Shown here in pieces: positions 11,019 through 22,447 of a DNA stretch of 64,000 nt. Position numbers and translations under genes: made by a program. The stretch's first letter is position 1. Every line of letters begins with the position of its first letter. The notes beneath the pieces are model-generated. The model was not told the DNA's origin and did no database searches. It worked only from the letters and a program-made list of their open reading frames with translations. The DNA is from Galerina marginata (taxonomy: Eukaryota > Basidiomycota > Agaricomycetes > Agaricales > Galerinaceae): positions 682,001 through 746,000 of the forward strand of contig JAECYW010000007.1 of the NCBI GenBank assembly GCA_023014335.1, given 5' to 3'.

Positions 11019-11657
11019 CTAGGCACCACGATCCCGGATTTTAATTACGAGTTGGACCTTTTTCCTCACCTGAGTTAAAACAACGGTAAGTTTTATGCAC
11101 AGACCAAAAGATTAGATGCAAGTTGCGCGTACTTCATTTGCGAATCGCTTTCTCCACCTCTCACTGCTTAACCTACGGCGCTTCACTCCCTTCTTCTCGT
11201 GTCTCTCTGACAATCGAAGATGTTGTCGAACCTTGTTACGAGAGAGAATGGCTTCAAGCTTTCTGAACGACGCAGCTAGGTGCTTTTCCGATGCGTTTAC
11301 AACACAACGACCTTGAAGGTAGGTCAGAATAGGGGTAGAGGATGCTAGCGAAATCTAGCACCCACCTGTATACGCATTAGCAGGACCGTGGTTCTTCGCG
11401 TCCTCCAGGGCTCTCCTTGACTTCTCCCTCCATCTATCCTCGGGAGTTTGGGCAGCTTTGAATTTCTTCTCTAATGCCTCTGACACTGGGTGCTCTGAGT
11501 AGGTGGTGGACGACAGAAGACGCACATTTCTATGCAAAGCAGGGAAGGTGGCAAAAGTTGTTGGAATATAAAAATTGGTCCTTGCACGGGAAATACAAAG
11601 ACCTAAGTGATTAACCCGAAGAGCAGATGATGACAAGAGTTGGGCCAGCCTTTGCAT
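11019..11657 (-). CDS. MRP21: Mitochondrial small-subunit ribosomal protein bS21m
   Basis: This is a component of the mitochondrial ribosome small subunit, imported into the matrix. Three exons on the minus strand join in phase: 11657-11366, 11311-11133 and 11069-11019. The N-terminus (MQRLAQLLSSSALRVNHLGL, rich in Arg/Ser/Leu without acids) is a typical presequence. A linker with EALEKKFKAAQTPEDRWREK follows, then the S21 domain: FRKLEAILSRNKVRQHLRLS, ERHEKKGVKRRRLSSERWRK, and the last exon VRKKVQLVIKIRDRGA. That final 51-nt exon restores the conserved VRKKVQL end; without it the frame would stop early as VRATCI. It is divergently arranged with GIR2, with 159 bp between start codons. Confidence 0.88.
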
Positions 11658-11816
11658 GACTTCGACGCGTTTAAGCAGTGGTGACGGAAAAGTTTAGTTA
11701 AAACTTGCAATTTGAATCTTGAACTACTGACCATATCACGTGACTCTGGTCAGTGAGTTCAAATAGCCCGGATAAGATAATCTTATTTCTTGACCGTCTG
11801 TACATGACATACAAAA

Positions 11817-12868
11817 ATGTCGGACGCCCTCCTCGAGGAATTCGAGGTAACTATGGGCACCCCACTTCCCATTCTTACTACTTCTCATGGCTCAACAGGT
11901 GCTAGAATCGATTTACCCGACAGAGCTCCACAGTCTGTATCCTTAACAAGATTCAGCTTTGACCAACGCTGAAGTTCTTGATGATGTGAAGGACTATCCG
12001 AGAATGATATCGAAATAGAAGCTGAGGCAGACGACATTCCAGATGGTGCCGATAATGGTCTCGTTTCCCTTGGAATCCTGAATCCATGATCATCAATTAA
12101 ATTATCGTCTTCCAACAGTTCAAGTGACACTATGCGTTCATTACAATGATGCATACCCTGAGGAGCTTCCAATTCTAGCTCTGAAGCACGACGACGAACC
12201 AAATATCAACGAAAGCGATGCCAAAAATCTCTTGACGGAATTACGAAAGGTGGTAGGTCGTTGTTTCTCTCCCTCATAAAATGTGGTACGCATTTCGAAT
12301 TCAGGGGGAGGAGAACCTTGGAATGGCGATGACCTTCACTCTAGTATCTCACCTTCGAGAGCAACTGTCTCAACTTGTCCGATCAAAAATTGAAGAGGTG
12401 GGGAAAATAGAGGCCGAAAAGGAACGTCTGGCTTTGGAGGTACGTCCAAGTCGCATAGATTTTAGTCCGTGATGAGGAGTCCAGTGTCAAAATTAGGAGG
12501 AAGAAAAGCGTACTCGTGGCACACCCGTAACGGCCGAATCTTTCATGATATGGAAAACCAAATTCGACAAAGAAACGGCTACGAAAAAGATGCAAGACGA
12601 GGAGGAAAGACTGAAAGGCCTCAGCCCCAAAGAACGAGAGGAATGGAAAAGATCGCTCGCTAGACTATCAGGTAAGAATTAACAAATACATTTTCTTCCC
12701 TTTATTGATATATTTTCCGCAGGGCGGCAATTGTTCGAACGCAACAAAGATCTGGACGATGAGACCCTCGTGGAAGAAGGAGCCGTTTCAGTCGACATCA
12801 GTCAATACGACAGGACGAATAACGATGAAGAGCAAGAAGAAGCACTCACATTCAGCGACAGCGATTGA
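11817..12868 (+). CDS. GIR2: RWD-domain protein, GIR2/RWDD1 (DFRP2) family
   Basis: This is a cytoplasmic RWD protein. In yeast Gir2 binds Gcn1 and the ribosome-associated GTPase Rbg2, linking translating ribosomes to the Gcn2 stress response. The first exon is MSDALLEEFE; after a short intron comes VLESIYPTEL, the classic RWD opening. Short exons then give DIEIEAEADDIPDGADN, VQVTLCVHYNDAYPEELPIL, GEENLGMAMTFTLVSHLREQ, and a charged helix LVRSKIEEVGKIEAEKERLA, followed by GTPVTAESFMIWKTKFDKE, the DFRP-type C-terminal segment. The end is GRQLFERNKDLDDETLVEEG and an acidic tail finishing TFSDSD. Exon joins are all in phase. It is convergent with the hydrolase gene downstream (94 bp between stop codons). 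Confidence 0.9.
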
Positions 12869-12962
12869 CGATTGTACACCTATTTCATTTTCTTTTCATA
12901 ACATCTACCTCTAATAGCCTCTATCCCCCCTACAGAATACATATAGTTCCACAAATTCGAAG

Positions 12963-14733
12963 TTACAGTCCTTTGAGCATTCCATCTTCGCCTCCGTTTC
13001 CGTCAAATAACCCACCACCTTCAATTACCTTACACCCTAGACTCTCCCTTCCTTTTTCCCGTAAGAATCCTTCTTCGTCTATATAGAGTGGTAGTCCTCT
13101 TGGAGTGGGGTCGTGAACAAGATCTTGACCGACAAGTTTTAACCACTCAAGGACGGGTTTCGTTGTCCAGCGGTCGACAGACACTGTTCCCGCTTGAAAC
13201 CATCCTAGATGTCCCCCACCTTTGGTGAGCTCCATTACAACCAATCCGTTTCCTCCACCATCCATCGGTACGTGTCGGACAACGGGGTCGTCCGCGGCAT
13301 TGATGGCGAGGAATGGAACTGTGACCATTCCTACCATTTTATGACTCGAGCCCCAGATATAGTATGCGTCTGCATCACGGAACGGGAAATGGGGAGATGG
13401 ACCGCCCGCAATTCTAGTGAATGTGTCGTCAAACTTCTCAAGAGTTGGGTTTTTTAACATAAGTGCGGCTCCAGCCGCCTTTGCTACATCGTGTTCAGGA
13501 TCTTGGATTAAAGCATGTAAATGTCGCTTCATGAGCTTCAGGAGATTTCCTCCCATAGCTTTAGAGTAGATGTGCTTTCCAGTGAAAGAATTAAGAAGAC
13601 TGGAAGCGTCACGTAAATTTATGATCATTATAACGGATACACATCAAACGCACCCGTGATTATTCTGCCTGAGATCCCAGGGCTGATCGAAATCCAGCGT
13701 CAGAATTAATCCTCGTCACATAAACGAGGGCTTACACATGCGAGAACGCATGCTGAATGCACTCTGCTGGCAGTGCCTTCTTCACCCAGATATCTGGTCA
13801 AAACATTTGAACCTAGAGAGAATCCAAGGCCTAAAAGAGGCGCATCGGGGTATTGGTGCGCGATATACATTACAGCCTGACGGGTATCATCCGTGTGCCC
13901 TGCCGAATACAAAAGAGGGCTCGTAATGGGCACTCCGGCACCTAGAACGCTGCTGAGAACGAGGCAGGAGCTTAATGGTTGTGACATACATCCACGGAAA
14001 TTGATAACGGCTGCACGATATCCCAAGCCACCTTCTTCAACAGGAGCACAGGCGCGGCTTAGTATAGCTCGAACGTAAGGCTCATAGGATCCTAGAAAAT
14101 AAGCGGGTGAGAACGAGTAGACAAGTTAGATGTCAAAGAACATGCCTCCTGTTAGACCATGTTGCACTATCACAATGGGAGCGTCGCTTTTGACCTTTGA
14201 TTGATCAGCTGGTGCAAAGTCGAGACCTCTGTGGTCAAACATTTAGCGTCAGGGTCGTCGACAGTATGTGGAAGATATATACAGAGTGCCGCCATCCGCT
14301 AATCGCAGGTACGTCCTAGAAACATGTGTGCCTGCAATAAGCCTTTGTGATCGCAAGATAGGAAGCATAACGCACCGGTTGTACCACATACGATCGTTCT
14401 TCGAGAAATCGCCCATCACACAGTACATTGTCTGCAGATGACCACTGGGAAGAATAAGAAAAAGGAGCCTATATCTTGCGATAGATCTTACTTGAATAAC
14501 CACCACAACGGACGAAATTGGATGAAAAGGCTCTTGCATCTCGTTTCTAGTAAGACCTTTATGGATACCTGCTCGACTTCGTCCCCACCGTCTCCTTTCT
14601 TGACTGCCAGAAGTGCAGGCTTTGTAGCAAAGTGCACGATGGGGTCACTGTCGGCATATGAGCGCCTGGCGATAGAGAAGAAGGCACCCATGAAGGTGAT
14701 AGTGACAATGCTCAGAAGAGCCCCCATATACAA
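12963..14733 (-). CDS. Alpha/beta hydrolase, EHT1/EEB1 (ABHD1/3, YheT) family
   Basis: This is a serine hydrolase; yeast relatives make or hydrolyse medium-chain fatty acid ethyl esters, animal relatives act on phospholipids. It starts MYMGALLSIVTITFMGAFFS, a single N-terminal membrane anchor. Further exons give PSGHLQTMYCVMGDFSKND (the family's HLQT motif), RLADGGTL, APIVIVQHGLTGG, and AVINFRGC interrupted by an intron before GVPITSPLLYSAGHTDDT. The nucleophile elbow is GLGFSLGSNVLTRYLGEEG (GxSxG). The acid is in AINAADDPVV and the catalytic His in KGGGHLGWFQ, so the triad is complete. The C-terminus ends DGNGGEDGMLKGL. Substrate cannot be read from the sequence. Confidence 0.86.
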
Positions 14734-15440
14734 GGAAGCACAACCTGGGCCACAATCAAAATGTGGGATAAGAAGGTCAATAAGGTCTATGGAAAAGTAT
14801 CACTACCTTATTTAACTCCAGCTAGTCGCGCTGTATCGGAGCAGAGTAATGCCATACGTCTTGACTCTGTTTGGTTGACTCCGAGTTGCATTTTGCGTCG
14901 CGTTTACTTCGTATCTTATAGATATTCACGAATTTCAATCGATACACCGTATACCACACAGACCGTCGACATCCGAGTCCCAAGACTGGTACAGAAGAGC
15001 TCGTGGCTGGGAATCTATATCTTGAAAATAGACCATGGCGAGACGGAGATCGGATGCAGAATACACTCCGGGCCGAGAAATAATCACATGTTCACTGCTG
15101 TCAGTGTTATGTAATCGGAAGCAAATGATCGGGCCCAACTCAAAACCTTTAATTCTGAATCTAATCAATATCGTATTATCATCGACCTTTGGACGATATC
15201 CTTGGAATCTGTATCTCGCCTAATCGTATGTCGACTTTAAATCGTACCGACCCCAGTTGCACCCCTTGCCGTGTTGGCGTTTTCTTTTGCTCGCTGTATG
15301 ATGGTACTCAAGCTCTCTTATCGTATTAGTATTTCACTGAAGATGGCCGACCATTACCTCAAACTTGTCGAGATGGCGATAGATGTCGGTATGAGCATGC
15401 ACTTTTTTATTCGCACCGCGAGTCCATATTTCATAGCTTC
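14734..15440. other. Intergenic, no gene recognised
   Basis: Short overlapping frames on both strands show no family signal or connectable splice sites. The interval lies between the divergent starts of the hydrolase (14733) and the coiled-coil gene (15441), so it probably contains both promoters. Confidence 0.45.
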
Positions 15441-16956
15441 ATGCATCCAAATAATCCCAACTGGCCCAGTAAGTCAATCTGCTTCCGGGTTTTTCTGCTT
15501 TTTCTTGTTCCGGTCAACGACCTGCTCCCATAACCTCGCTTGAAATCCGAACTTCAACATCTCATTAACAACTGAATCCAGACAGCAAGACCAAAACGAA
15601 GTCGTATCGTTCTACGCCATTGGTCCCACAGGCAGATTTGTTCCTTCGCAGCTACAAAGACGATTTTTCTTCAAATGAACGTAAGGATCGCAGCTCTTCT
15701 CGAGGTCCTCAAGGGATGAGATATAGAAAGCGGTCTAAAAGCCCGGATCGCGGCAGGAGTCCTTTCAAGAAGTATCCGGTGGCAAGGTTGGGCAGATCAG
15801 AGAACTTTGTCAATGGAATGTACGCAACTAAACAGTTCTAGGGAAAAGCCAAATGCAATGGGCAATCGTCAGGCGGAGGCTAAGCAAACCGCGGGAAATG
15901 TATGCGTCATTGTGTTCTCTGGATCTTGCATTAACCAATTGCAACTTTTTGGTTTTAGCTGCACGTCGGTGGCGACGATCTTAAAGAATCACCTTTGCAA
16001 AAAAATACCAGCGGAAGCACAAAGCAAGTTTACGGATCATATCAAAACCTGAGCTCTACAGCAGGTTCTGGGAGTCAAGCAAAACAGTATCATATTAGAA
16101 AAGGGTCGCCGTTGAAGAGACATTCAGAAAACACATTATTAGCAAGTGTTCTAGGCTCAGACAAAGCCATGCAACTCTTTCAGAATTTAGCCAGGTACGC
16201 CGCTGGTCTAGATGGAACTTTTAATAAGGTCCAACCGAAATCTTAGCATTTCCAGAGAGACAGACCAACTGAGCGAGGTCCAGAGAAAAGAAGAGTCCAA
16301 GACCGAGACCTTCCGGAAGATTTCTCAGACCCTCAAAAGCATAACAAGCACTGCCGAAAACGCCGTTGCACCACAGCTCGCACGCTCACTGCTTACTCAA
16401 GAAGATTGTAAAGGTCTTATCGAAAAGAACAATGAAGCGTGCCAAAAGATCTGGAAGGACGCAATAAATATTTTCGCCGAAGAAGTAACGCGTGCGGTTG
16501 ACAGCCACATGCAGGACGCGGTGCTTTCCATCAGAAACGAGGCGGAGCAAGCGATTGCATTGGTACGCAATATGGGCAAGCGGAAGAGATGGGACGACCC
16601 TGAGATCACGGAGCTCCAAACGAAGGCAAAAAACATGAATATTGTGCATGCAGGCGAGCTGCTTCAGGGCGTGGATGATGGGAGTTCGAGAGACGTGAAG
16701 AGGCAAAAAATGGGCGCTGGATGCATGCCTACTTCGCGAGCATTAAAGGGTTTGAGTGACGCTGAATCGGATCAAGGTGCCTTGATAAAGGAGCTGAAAC
16801 TGAGGATCGAGGAGCAGGCTCGGGCAATTGTCAATCTGACGGAAGAAAACAACGAGGTATGTGGTATCTGATGATCGAGGACATGAGGCAATGGAAACTG
16901 ACGATACCGAATCCCCGTAGTTGAGAGCTGCTGTGCGGAAGTCTGAGATGTGCTAA
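15441..16956 (+). CDS. Uncharacterised basic/coiled-coil protein, about 365 residues
   Basis: No family was recognised. Exons join in phase: first exon 15441-15468 (MHPNNPNWP), next from 15582 (SKTKTKSYRSTPLVPQADLF). The N-terminal third is basic, with SR/RS-like runs (RSKSPDRGRSPFKK). After several GT..AG introns comes a Ser/Gly/Lys-rich middle, then a long helical part from SISRETDQLSEVQRKEESK through AVAPQLARSLLTQEDCKGLI and VTRAVDSHMQDAVLSIRNE. A putative nuclear signal NMGKRKRWDD lies in the last third. The final exon 16921-16956 replaces a premature end and completes a heptad helix, NEELRAAVRKSEMC-like. It is probably nuclear and self-associating, which is inferred from the basic motifs and coiled coil only. 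Confidence 0.68.
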
Positions 16957-17133
16957 GGAAGTGAAGTGTAGTGGACAAGACTAGATAGAACGTTACAGAG
17001 ATCACGTGGATACGTGTTGTTTGGTTTGTCGCGACTTGGAGGCGGTTGTTTGAACTTGTGCTCCGACTTCCACTCCTAGCCATCCCGCCGTCTTGTAGTG
17101 GCCCGGAGTTTAATCTATGCAATCTACTAGCCC

Positions 17134-20100
17134 ATGGATATCGACAGAACTGACACCCCATCTCCCGTCTCTTCATCCGCGTCCGATAGCGATGCCTATA
17201 ACACTGAATCTGCTCGTCTCTACTTTGGCCCTTTCAAAACCCCGGAACGCAAATTCGTTGCTGCTTCAAAGCGCCTCTTTCCGCCTCCATCTCACTCATC
17301 CCTGCGGCGCTCACCCAGACTATCCAGTCCTCGGCCAAGGTCGGCCACACCCACCGACTCCCTGCAGGCTCGGGAAGACTTGGAGGATATAGAACAAGTC
17401 GCTCAGCTTGTCAACGAAGCCGACGACGACGATGAAGACATGTTCAAATCAGGCTCTGGCACACCGCAAAATGGTGAAACTTTTCCTGACGGTGAGTCCC
17501 AGTTCGTAAACTCGCACCCCTTTGCCCACGACTATGTCTCGCTCCAGAACCATCGTCCGCCCTAGCAGAGAAGATTATGCACGCTCTCGACAATCCTTCG
17601 CCTCCACCTAGTCCGCCTCCGACCCTTAGTCTGTTTGACCCGTATCACACGACCGTCCAAGACACAACGACGGACTACCAGGCCGACCTTATGTCCCTAA
17701 ACATCAGTGATCAACCTGAAGACGATGAGGAGAATCCGCTTCTGGTATATACTGTAAACAGGCAACCAGATCACCAGCCCATTGCACCCCTTGAAATATC
17801 TACTAAGGACTCAGCAACCCAAGAGGACCTGATTTCTTTCGACTCTTTCACAACGCCACCAACCCGGAATGCTGTCCCCGATACTTCAGTGCCTACCGTT
17901 TCATCTTTGGTACCTCAAACAATACTCTCTGTAGACGACCTACTTTCTCAATCCCCTGAACCAGTCAATTCACCAAGCCCTCGTCCTCAAGTCGAGATCC
18001 CAGTGGTGGCTGTCTCGTCAGAGACTGGCATTCGGGATACAGGTTCTCCCATGGCGGTTGATGATCAAGCCCCTCCCGGGGAAGGAGAACCACTTCCTGC
18101 TCCTTCTGCTTCCGTAGAACAACAGCGACGTGACGAGGAACCTTCCAACAGCACACAGGCTAATCAGACATTGCCGAAAGAGTTGATAACAACCCCTTTG
18201 CGTCGTTCTACGCGTCCTCGCAGAAGTATCACACCAAACCCTCCTCCAAGCCCTCACCCTCTCATTTTCACTGCCCCTCCCTCGGGCGCTCGAACTCTGG
18301 TTAAAAAGAAGGTCGTGAATGCCGAACTCGACGATGAAATAGTCAGTGATTCGCAGGACGAAGCTGAGGAGACTGAACGATCGCCCTCCCGAGCTACCCC
18401 TACTGTTATTCGAGTCAAGCATCGTAGTCCAGGGAAGGCTCCTCTATCTTTCCGACGCGAACTTGGGTCTCTGTCTCCTACATCGACAAGCGTACTAGCT
18501 AGCCTGGCATTCACAGCCACCGACCCCAATGCCGACTTCTCGGTCAATCAAGCTCAACCTTCTACCTCTCAACCAATGTTCTCATTTTCTGTGTTTGCCC
18601 CGCCAGTAGAGGCTGCTGGTCCCAGTACTCCAGCGCGTCCAACAGGCCCGATTCGCTTTGCAAGTCCACCGAAAAGTTCAACTTCCCCCACCAAATACCG
18701 AATACAAACACCAGCGCCTAATGACCCCTCCAACACACCTGCTCGCAGAATTCCAATTGCAGAAGCCATTGCCCAGGGGCACATTTCTCCTCAAAAGGCT
18801 GTTCAATTGGGATTTAAACCTAACGGAACGCCTTTAACTTCTGTGCCTACTTCTGCAAGACGCGTTTTGATTTCTGAAACTCCTGCCCCTTCAACTTCTA
18901 AACATCTGAATGCGAGCCCTTCAAAGCCGTTACCTTTCCAGAGAGAACGGTCCGCTGACCCGATTCATCGGGGCCTCGTGCCGGGAAAAGGTAAAGAAAA
19001 AGTGCCCCCAACGCCGAATAAATCTTCTATGGTCTCTAAACTTCCGTTCCCTCTCGAACCTACGACAGCCCCTTCTGATGAGACATCCGTGTCCTGTGCA
19101 CAAGTGCCTACACAGACTGACACCGCCAAAGCGAAATCTAGTCCTTTGAAGTCCAGCTTGAAGCAAGTCACCAGTAGAATACCGCGAATTGGCTCAAAAC
19201 CATATGCGCGCACTGTCGATCCGAAATCTGGAGAGAAGGTGAAACCCACGACTCCAAGAATGGCCAACGTAACCAGAGTGAGTAGCTTCCTAATGCCTTA
19301 CTATCAGCCGAGTTGTCTGACTTTCTATTCACTTTGCAAAGCCTCCTCCGAAACCATCAATCGCAGACCCTGCAGTCGCTCCTAAGAAAGGCATTCGTGT
19401 CGCAGAGGTTAGAAAGGCTGCTGGAGGCACAACATCGCGCGTTAACCCGACTCTATCGACATCAACAACTTTGCTCAAACGAAAGCGAGAACCAGAAAAG
19501 TCCTCACCAGTAAAACCTCGGATGGTTATTTTACGTCAAGTTCCGCCAGTTACCGCACTACCTAGTGGACCCGCAAAAGTCGCCGAGATTACGCCCGCCC
19601 CTACCACCTCATTGCCTTCCAAAGGTAAGAAACCCTCACAAGGCCCTGTTCGTATCCGCCGAGTCGTCGATCCACCTCGACCTCGACAAATAACGCCACC
19701 CCGGTCCCCACCGCAAGAAACAGAGTTACCAACTATTGTGTACAATCCTCGACCGACAGATGACGGGCCGTGGGCATCCAAAGAACCCGCCAGTCATCTT
19801 GATGAGGTGGATGAGCTATCACCAGGGTCCCCCATGAAGCAAGATCCGTCTCAGAACTTGCCCGTTTTAAATTCTTCAGAGGAACCACCCGGTCCTGTAT
19901 CTATACCCTCAGTTACTGTCACTGATTATGGTTCAACTGCGGATCCTTCTCTGCCCGGCTTACGTCGGACGACTCGTTCTCGACGAACTGCAAACACGCA
20001 GGACGTCTTTAACGAATCGATCTCACGACCGACCACTTCTCGCCGGAAGCCTCCTACATCTCGGTCCGATGATGTTTTCTCTGGAATGAGTATGACAGCG

Positions 20101-20857
20101 CTAAAGGACCTTACGACGTCTAACACCATGCGCAATCAAAGATATCTCGCCGCCAATCTGGAAACAGAAGTCATTCGTAAGGAGGGTGTTCGTCCTGAAA
20201 GTCCAGCTGTAAAAATCCGCACCATTCTCCAAAGGCAACAGGAGGAACAGGATAAGCAACGGGCAGAAAGGGCCAAACGGCGGGCTAGACGAAGCGACGA
20301 GATGGCCTCTAGCGATATTGAAGGATTTAGCGATTTTGGGTACTCAAGTCCGTGTGAAGAACCGATAGAAAGTGACCAGGAAGTCGTGAAGCATCGGAGA
20401 GGGGCTGGAGACGAGGAAGACTACGAAACTCCGGAAAGACTTGGCCGAGGCATGAAAAGAACTAGGTTGTTTGTGGAAGCCGATGCGCAAGTGACGGATG
20501 AACAACAGGAACGTCGAGTGAAATGGGACCGAGGACTGTTTACAACCGTGTATCTTGATGAAGTCCAGCTTGGGAGTCGGCAAACTCTAAAGGAAAATAG
20601 ATCCTTGAAGGGCATCCTAGCTCCTACTGCTAAGGTTGGTATCTGGCCGTTGATTAGATAACTTTCGGTTGAGCTGACCTGGACCCTAGGCTCTCCGATT
20701 GGACACGCTGGGAAACCTGCCTTACGCAGACTCACCCCTTGCCGACCTCGTCCAGGAAAATATTACCGTGAAGAAGATTGTTTATGACAATGACGTCCCA
20801 CCGGCTGCGCCAGAGATTGTGGTGAAGAATACACGTTCAAAGGGCAAGAAGAAGTGA
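17134..20857 (+). CDS. Very large disordered protein, Ser/Pro/Arg-rich, about 1,150 residues
   Basis: Four large exons join in phase: 17134-17492 region, about 17549-19278, about 19341-20635, and a last exon from about 20692. The protein starts MDIDRTDTPSPVSSSASDSD and is almost entirely low-complexity Pro/Ser/Thr/Glu with many S/T-P sites. Basic patches such as PLRRSTRPRRSITPNPP recur, and a second similar patch is LRRTTRSRRTANTQDVF. A structured-looking segment occurs at TALKDLTTSNTMRNQRYLA, followed by a charged helix QRQQEEQDKQRAERAKRRAR. The last exon has ordered composition: LRLDTLGNLPYADSPLADLV then QENITVKKIVYDNDVPPAAP, ending in a Lys-rich tail. This could be a chromatin or cell-cycle scaffold regulated by proline-directed kinases; that is inference from composition. 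I know no named homologue. Confidence 0.72.
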
Positions 20858-21098
20858 GATTTTATCTCAGGATGGATTTCGGGGAAGCATGACATAGCAG
20901 TTTGGTTATATACCATCTTTTATACTGGGATTTTTGCTTTATTTGTCTTTTCAAGCTAGTCTCTCATATAGTTGGCCTATACCCAGTGTCACAACAAACA
21001 TAATACTAAAGCGCAGCATTTGGCACTATAATCTTATGTCTCCTATATAAGTATGCATTCGCATGTATGCAAAATACAATTGGATTTGTTGGTATTTC

Positions 21099-22238
21099 TT
21101 ACTTCGGCGCCTGATATTTAATGCCTGCACTGGCTTGGTTGACAGGGAATATGAGCATTTCGGCGATGTTGACGTGGGGAGGACGCGAGGCGGCCCAAAC
21201 AATTTCTTCTGCAATATCCTGGGCAGTTACTATGTACAATTGCGATATTAGCTCGGTGAGATATTCAGATTTTGGTAAACATTACATGGCTCAAGACCCT
21301 CGTAAACTTTCGCGGCCGCAGCGGTGTCTCCACGGAATCGGACAATGGAGAATTCTGTCTCGACCATACCTAAAGCACAAACGGTTGAGAAAGAGTTTTG
21401 TCTGATTACAGTGCCTATGCTTGCCTGGTTGTATTTCTGTGACGCGAATGGGGGTGTTGACGAGCTCCCTCATAAGGGAGCCTGAGAACGCGTTGACCGC
21501 GTGCTTAGTCGCGGTATAAATGCTTCCTCCTGCGTATGGTTCAATGCCCGCAATAGAGCCCAGGTTGATGACATGACCAGATTTCTTCTTCTTGAAGTCT
21601 TGGGAGGCCTAAGCAAATTTTTCATGGGGGAGAAAGTGCAGACCTTTGACAAGAAGTTGGGTCATCGCAATAAGTCCCAAGACATTTGTGGCGAACATGG
21701 CCTCAATTTCATCCTCAGCAATATCCCCGACATGTTCCATTCCCTTGACGAAGCCAGCGTTGTTGACTATAAACAGCGACAAAGCAGTTGGCCAACGATG
21801 TCTTCGCTTCTAAGTAATAAACACACCAAGAATATCAACCTCTCGTAATTCTTGGGGAACTTTGGTCCACAGGGCAGCGATTTGTTTCCTATCGGACACA
21901 TCCAGCTGAATGGAGGCAAACTTTCCGCCTTGTTGCAGACCAGATTCTTTGTGGGCGGCAATGCAAGCATCGTTGACTTTGGCCAGTGCTTCTGCTCTCC
22001 TAGCAAGCAGAATGACATTGGCTCCTCCCTAACGAAGTTCGGCATCGTTCACGGGCAAAAACGTGAGCAGAACAGAAATGTGCACCTTGGCAAAAAGAAT
22101 GGCAGTAGCCTAGATTCCAGAAGACCATGAGCAAAATAAGACTGCAGCAAAACGCCGGCTTACAGCACCAATGCCGCTGCTTGCCCCTGTAACGAGCACG
22201 GTCTTGCCAATGAGTCGCGTAGCGTTGAAAACAGACAT
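21099..22238 (-). CDS. Short-chain dehydrogenase/reductase, YMR226C/YdfG-like
   Basis: This is a classical SDR that oxidises or reduces small alcohols; close fungal and bacterial relatives are NADP-dependent serine/3-hydroxy acid dehydrogenases. It starts MSVFNATRLIGKTVLVTGAS and continues SGIGA, the TGxxxGxG cofactor site. Later exons on the minus strand give NVILLARRAEALAKVNDACI, FASIQLDVSDRKQIAALWTK, VFINNAGFVKG (the NNAG motif), GHVINLGSIAGIEPY (catalytic Ser), and YTATKHAVNAFSGSLMRELV (the YxxxK pair). The C-terminal half has RVTEIQPGMVETEFS and EEIVWAASRPPHVNIAEMLI, ending ASAGIKYQAPK. An upstream in-frame extension to 22487 exists, but the Met at 22238 gives the family's usual short start. 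Divergent from the SET gene, 209 bp apart. Confidence 0.88.
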
Positions 22239-22447
22239 GTTTCGGGAGTTTCGATGTGGAGATCGGTAGAGATTAATTGGAAGATTAGCACGATGAGAAA
22301 ATCCGACCAGAAGACGCGTTAATCGATTCTGGTGGGAGCACAAAGTCCTTATCTGAATCGGAATGACCATACAGCAATAGTTCGCGATCGGTGCGTGATC
22401 GGTCCGCCTGAATGCTTCCTCTTCCGGATTACGCAATATTTTCCAAC

